Assembly (NCBI RefSeq): GCF_024494575.1
Contig: NZ_JANHDO010000005.1
Span: 1 to 64,000, forward strand
From: Halorubrum salinum
GTDB taxonomy: Archaea > Halobacteriota > Halobacteria > Halobacteriales > Haloferacaceae
Direction of reading: 5' to 3'
DNA length: 64,000 bases
The notes beneath the pieces were generated by a model. It was not told where the DNA came from. It ran no database searches and saw nothing but the letters and a program-made list of their open reading frames with translations. Of this stretch, positions 61,065 to 64,000 are shown one piece after another. The translations under genes were made by a program, and so were the position numbers. How positions within the stretch are numbered: the first letter of the stretch is position 1; every line of letters begins with the position of its first letter.

Positions 61065-61772
61065 TCACTTCCACTCGTCCGTGTCGGGCCGTGACTGCAG
61101 TTCGCCCTTCGCTCGCCGCCGGCCCGGCCAGAACGTGAGCGCGAGCGCGGCGGCGTAGTACAGCGCCACGCTCGCGAGCACGACGCCGCCCGGGACCTGT
61201 CCCACCGCCGCGGTCTCGACCACCCCGGCCGACGACTCGGCGAACACCGTCAGCCGAACGGCCCACGACCCTATCAACACGGAGATCAGTGCGAAGTAGA
61301 CGCGCTGGAGCCGCCGCGACACCGCCTCGACGAGCGGCGTTTTCACCGCCGGCTCCCGGAGGTCCTCGCTGAGGAGTTCGCGCCAGTTTCGCTGTTTGAC
61401 CCCCTCCGGGTCCAGCGCGTTCGCGAACACGTTCTCTTCGAGCAGCCGCACCCGAGAGCGCCAGATGTCGTACACGCGGTAGCGGCGGGCCTCGATCCCC
61501 AAGAACACCGTCACCATGGCAACCCCGACGAGCAGGACGTAATGCGGCCGCGAGCCCCCCGAGAAAGCCCACGTGAGGAGCGTCGCCACCAGCACGACGG
61601 CCCAGTTTGTCGTCCGGTCGATCCGGGTTCGCCACGACGTCGTCCGGCCGAGTTCGCCGCGGTACGTGTGTGCCATGAGCGAGAGGAAATCGGAGCGGTC
61701 GCTCGCCGCCTCGCCCGCGACCTCGCGCTCCTCGGGCGCTTCCGGGTCGAAGTCACCGGTCGGGTCTGTCAT
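61065..61772 (-). CDS. DUF2270 membrane protein
   Basis: The 235-aa protein MTDPTGDFDPEAPEEREVAG has an acidic head, SLMAHTYRGELGRTTSWRTR and TNWAVVLVATLLTWAFSGGS, then FLGIEARRYRVYDIWRSRVR and an N/Q-rich loop (GVKQRNWRELLSEDLREP). Four hydrophobic helices are visible. It matches DUF2270, a predicted integral membrane protein widespread in haloarchaea; function unknown. Confidence 0.85.
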   Translation of the reverse strand: MTDPTGDFDPEAPEEREVAGEAASDRSDFLSLMAHTYRGELGRTTSWRTRIDRTTNWAVVLVATLLTWAFSGGSRPHYVLLVGVAMVTVFLGIEARRYRVYDIWRSRVRLLEENVFANALDPEGVKQRNWRELLSEDLREPAVKTPLVEAVSRRLQRVYFALISVLIGSWAVRLTVFAESSAGVVETAAVGQVPGGVVLASVALYYAAALALTFWPGRRRAKGELQSRPDTDEWK

Positions 61773-61880
61773 GTCACCTCGTACAGACACCGAACGGGTA
61801 AACGTGCGTGCTGTCAGTGACCCACGACTGGACTCGTGAGCGTCTTCTTTTCGGCTGTGAGCCGACCGATCAACCGGCGG

Positions 61881-62303
61881 TCACCCCCACGTCCAGAGCG
61901 AGTCGAGCACGAACCGGTAGACGCCGCTTATGAGGATGGCGACGGCGTTTCCGACGAGATACAGGATTCCCGCCCACTCGACGAGCGCGAAGAGCACGGC
62001 GAGCTGGATCGGGATCGCGGTCCCGCGTACCAGGTTCGTCTTTAACAGTCCGGTGAGGTACTCGGAGACGCCCGTGTTCTGGCTCGCCTGAAACGTCCAC
62101 GCGTTGTTGAACACGTACGACAACACGATCGTGATCTCGATGGCGACCGTCGCGCCGATGAGGTAGTTCACGCCCGCGGCGTCGACGAACGCCCACAAAA
62201 GGGCCATCTGGATCCCGGCCGTGACCGCGCCGACGATGACGAACCGACGGAGTTGGACGGCGATCGGTCCGCTCGCGAGGTCGCGGAGGATCGCCCGTAG
62301 CAT
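61881..62303 (-). CDS. GtrA-family membrane protein
   Basis: The 140-aa protein MLRAILRDLASGPIAVQLRR has four hydrophobic helices and the GtrA pattern: RFVIVGAVTAGIQMALLWAF, YVFNNAWTFQASQNTG and FVLDSLWTWG at the end. GtrA proteins help flip polyprenyl-linked sugars across the membrane. It starts with ATG overlapping the end of the upstream sulfatase-family gene by one base, so the two are co-translated; a role in surface glycan modification is likely. Confidence 0.88.
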   Translation of the reverse strand: MLRAILRDLASGPIAVQLRRFVIVGAVTAGIQMALLWAFVDAAGVNYLIGATVAIEITIVLSYVFNNAWTFQASQNTGVSEYLTGLLKTNLVRGTAIPIQLAVLFALVEWAGILYLVGNAVAILISGVYRFVLDSLWTWG

Positions 62304-63847
62304 CACCGATACCCGAGCGCCTCCAGTCGGGCTTCGAGGTCGGCGTCGACCTCGTCCCCCTCGCCGCCCGCCGCCGCGGACTCCGCTCCGCGCTCGCGGA
62401 GCTCCGCGGCGTGGGCGGCGGCGATCGGCGCGAAGCGCTCGATGACGGCCCGCTGCTCCTCGGTCGGATCGGCGGACAGGTCCGTCTGCTGTGTCGGGTC
62501 TGACGGCCTGTGGTACAGCTCCACCGTCTCCTCGTCGACGTTTTCGATGTACGTCCACTCGGCGTCGCGGACGCTCACGAGCAGGTCGCCGTCGGCCATC
62601 GACCGCGGGATCGGCTGTTCCGTCACCTCCTCGCCGCGCACCGTCACGGAGACGACGGGATCGTCGTCGAGGGCCCCCTCACCGCGAACCGCCGGCACGG
62701 CCGACTCGCCGCGCCAGTCGTCCGGCGCGTCGACGCCCAAGAGGTCGGCCACGGTCGGGGGAACGGCGTCGAGCCCGACGTGCTCGGTGACGCGCCGGCC
62801 GCCGTCCGCGCCGGGGGCGTTCACGATGAGCGGCACGGAGATGAGCTCGTCGTACAGCTTCGGGTAGTGTGCGAGGTGGCCGTGTTCCTGGAACTCCTCG
62901 CCGTGGTCGCCCGCGACGACGATCGCCGTCTCGTCGGCGATGCCGGCCGCGTCGAGCGCGTCGAGCAGTCGCCCGACGCTCGCGTCGACCTGTCGCACCG
63001 TCGCCTGATACAGCGTCCGAAGCTCTCGAAGGGTCCGCTCGCCGACCTCCCAGCCGAGGCTCGTCCGGGTGTGCGCGTGCAGCATGCGGTGTGTCCCCAC
63101 GATCCCGTCGGACACCTCGCGGATGTACCGCGGCGCGGGCACGTACGGCGTGTGGGTGTCCATGTAGTGGACCCAGAGGAAAAACGGGTCGTCGGTGTCG
63201 TCGATGAACCCCGTCGCGGCGTCCTCCACGTCGAACATCCGCGAGGCGTCGAGGAACGGTCGGTCGTCGCTCTCGCCGCGGAACTTCGAGCCGAGCCGGC
63301 GGATCGGCGAGGTCGCGAGCTGTATCCACGCCTCGACGGTCGGGTGTGCCGCGAGGTACCGGCTGTACCGGCTCGATCCGACGCTCGTGACGAACGGCTC
63401 GAACTCGTCGAACCCCTCCGGATACCCCCAGTGGGAGGTGAGAAAGCCGTTCGCGGCGTTGAAGCCCGCGGTCGCGAACCCGGCGTCGGAGAGCACCGAC
63501 GCGAGCGTCTCCGCACCTCGAACGCCGATGTCGCCGTTGCGGGCGAAGACGGGCTCGGAGGCGAGGATGGAGGGGAACGAGAAGGGCGTCCAGTTGCCGG
63601 TCGCGAAGGCGTTGTCGAACACGGTGCCGCCGTCGGCGAGGCCCTGTAACACCGGCGAGTGGCGGTCGCCGTCGTACGGCGCGATCGCGTCCGCCCGGAG
63701 CGAGTCGATCGTGACGAGCAGGACGTTCGAGACGTCGGGACGGTCGGCGTCCGGTTCCGACGACGCGCCGGCGCTGTCGAGGTCGCCCGCCGAGCCGTTC
63801 GTTTCCTCCGGTGCTGTCCCGTCCGGTGATGACGTGTTCGATGCCAT
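62303..63847 (-). CDS. sulfatase/phosphatase-superfamily enzyme
   Basis: The 514-aa protein starts with a low-complexity head and then the alkaline-phosphatase-like fold: VLLVTIDSLRADAIAPYDGD with metal Asp48, NWTPFSFPSILAS, FLWVHYMDTHTPYVPA and VVAGDHGEEFQEHGHLAHYP (metal Asp/His). The position normally occupied by the formylglycine motif C/S-x-P-x-R has TPFSFPS, so the nucleophile may be Thr87 or Ser and the enzyme may be a phospho- or glycero-transferase rather than a true sulfatase. With GtrA downstream it is probably involved in modifying surface glycans or lipids. Confidence 0.85.
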   Translation of the reverse strand: MASNTSSPDGTAPEETNGSAGDLDSAGASSEPDADRPDVSNVLLVTIDSLRADAIAPYDGDRHSPVLQGLADGGTVFDNAFATGNWTPFSFPSILASEPVFARNGDIGVRGAETLASVLSDAGFATAGFNAANGFLTSHWGYPEGFDEFEPFVTSVGSSRYSRYLAAHPTVEAWIQLATSPIRRLGSKFRGESDDRPFLDASRMFDVEDAATGFIDDTDDPFFLWVHYMDTHTPYVPAPRYIREVSDGIVGTHRMLHAHTRTSLGWEVGERTLRELRTLYQATVRQVDASVGRLLDALDAAGIADETAIVVAGDHGEEFQEHGHLAHYPKLYDELISVPLIVNAPGADGGRRVTEHVGLDAVPPTVADLLGVDAPDDWRGESAVPAVRGEGALDDDPVVSVTVRGEEVTEQPIPRSMADGDLLVSVRDAEWTYIENVDEETVELYHRPSDPTQQTDLSADPTEEQRAVIERFAPIAAAHAAELRERGAESAAAGGEGDEVDADLEARLEALGYR

Positions 63848-64000
63848 GGTGTGCGATCCGCGCGTTCCGACGCGACCGAGACGTCGGCCGACTCGGACGG
63901 ATCCGACGGACCCCGGCCCGACCGAACCGCGTTTCGCCGGCCGATCCGATCCGAGCTGTCCCGGTTCGATCCGGTGCCGTCCGGTCCGTCCCGGACCGTC
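63848..64000. other. terminal stretch without a recognised gene
   Basis: This 153-base stretch upstream of the sulfatase-family gene is rich in CGGTCC/GATCCG words. Neither strand shows an acceptable start or gene; it may hold the promoter or the edge of the next gene. Confidence 0.4.

Noticed and set aside
1-64000. CRISPR array or cas genes
   Set aside because: No regularly spaced repeats with unique spacers and no Cas motif were seen; the repeats found are single pairs, iterons or coding tandem repeats.

Overview
The window is a haloarchaeal chromosome segment, most likely from Halorubrum or a close relative. The evidence is high GC with GC-rich third positions, very acidic proteins, archaeal-type TFB, Orc1/Cdc6, FtsZ and SRP RNA, TATA boxes about 25-30 bases upstream of leaderless starts, and many short CxxC proteins of haloarchaeal type. 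The genus is an inference from similarity recalled from memory; no database search was run.

The first ~18.2 kb is an accessory mosaic. It alternates GC-rich and clearly AT-rich blocks and carries two tyrosine recombinases: a catalytic-domain-only one at 1243-1935 and a full-length one at 17031-18056. The second is followed by a tRNA 3'-end-like sequence at 18167-18186, a likely attachment-site remnant. Between them lie: a 1021-residue protein combining an exported PQQ-type beta-propeller, a long helical region, an Mrr-type nuclease, a zinc ribbon and a C-terminal J-domain (2021-5086); small proteins including a 50-aa zinc finger; a minus-strand cassette of two membrane proteins and a KAP-family NTPase (5942-9472); an FtsZ2-type protein outside its usual secE-nusG setting (9621-10769); an Orc1/Cdc6-like ATPase (11615-12619); a HicAB toxin-antitoxin pair (13494-13945); small membrane proteins; a winged-helix repressor; and a tightly overlapping run of five small genes plus integrase (15434-18056). 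Near-identical 28-bp repeats at 5853 and 11169 bracket the NTPase/FtsZ2 block. The Mrr-propeller-J protein and the NTPase/membrane cassette are the best candidates for an undescribed, probably defensive, system.

From ~18.3 kb to the end the DNA is mostly ordinary GC-rich chromosome. 18.3-30.3 kb: membrane proteins, type II GAPDH, TrpRS, a multi-PAS histidine kinase with a degenerate receiver, OsmC and aldo/keto reductase proteins, PurA and a small regulator. 30.3-37.4 kb: a large coiled-coil acidic protein, a Nudix hydrolase, TFB, an M24 peptidase, an MFS transporter and a small RHH-like protein. 37.4-42.4 kb: an overlapping hisC / AK6-like kinase / CDP-alcohol phosphotransferase operon, HisF, a glycosyltransferase and a winged-helix regulator with an 18-bp palindrome upstream. 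42.6-52.6 kb: a methyltransferase, a TRAM protein, the SRP (7S) RNA gene on the minus strand, redox enzymes, a PLP aminotransferase, ThrRS, a CoA-binding protein and a RecA-like ATPase. 52.8-53.25 kb: tRNA-Arg(TCG) next to a broken gene that resembles the start of a haloarchaeal PglX, perhaps the scar of a lost island. 53.4-64 kb: a secreted protein and a DUF4382 lipoprotein, a VTT membrane protein, NAD kinase, a KaiC-like ATPase, a P-loop ATPase, an EVE-like protein, pterin dehydratase, a second VTT protein, a DUF2270 protein, GtrA and a sulfatase-family protein.
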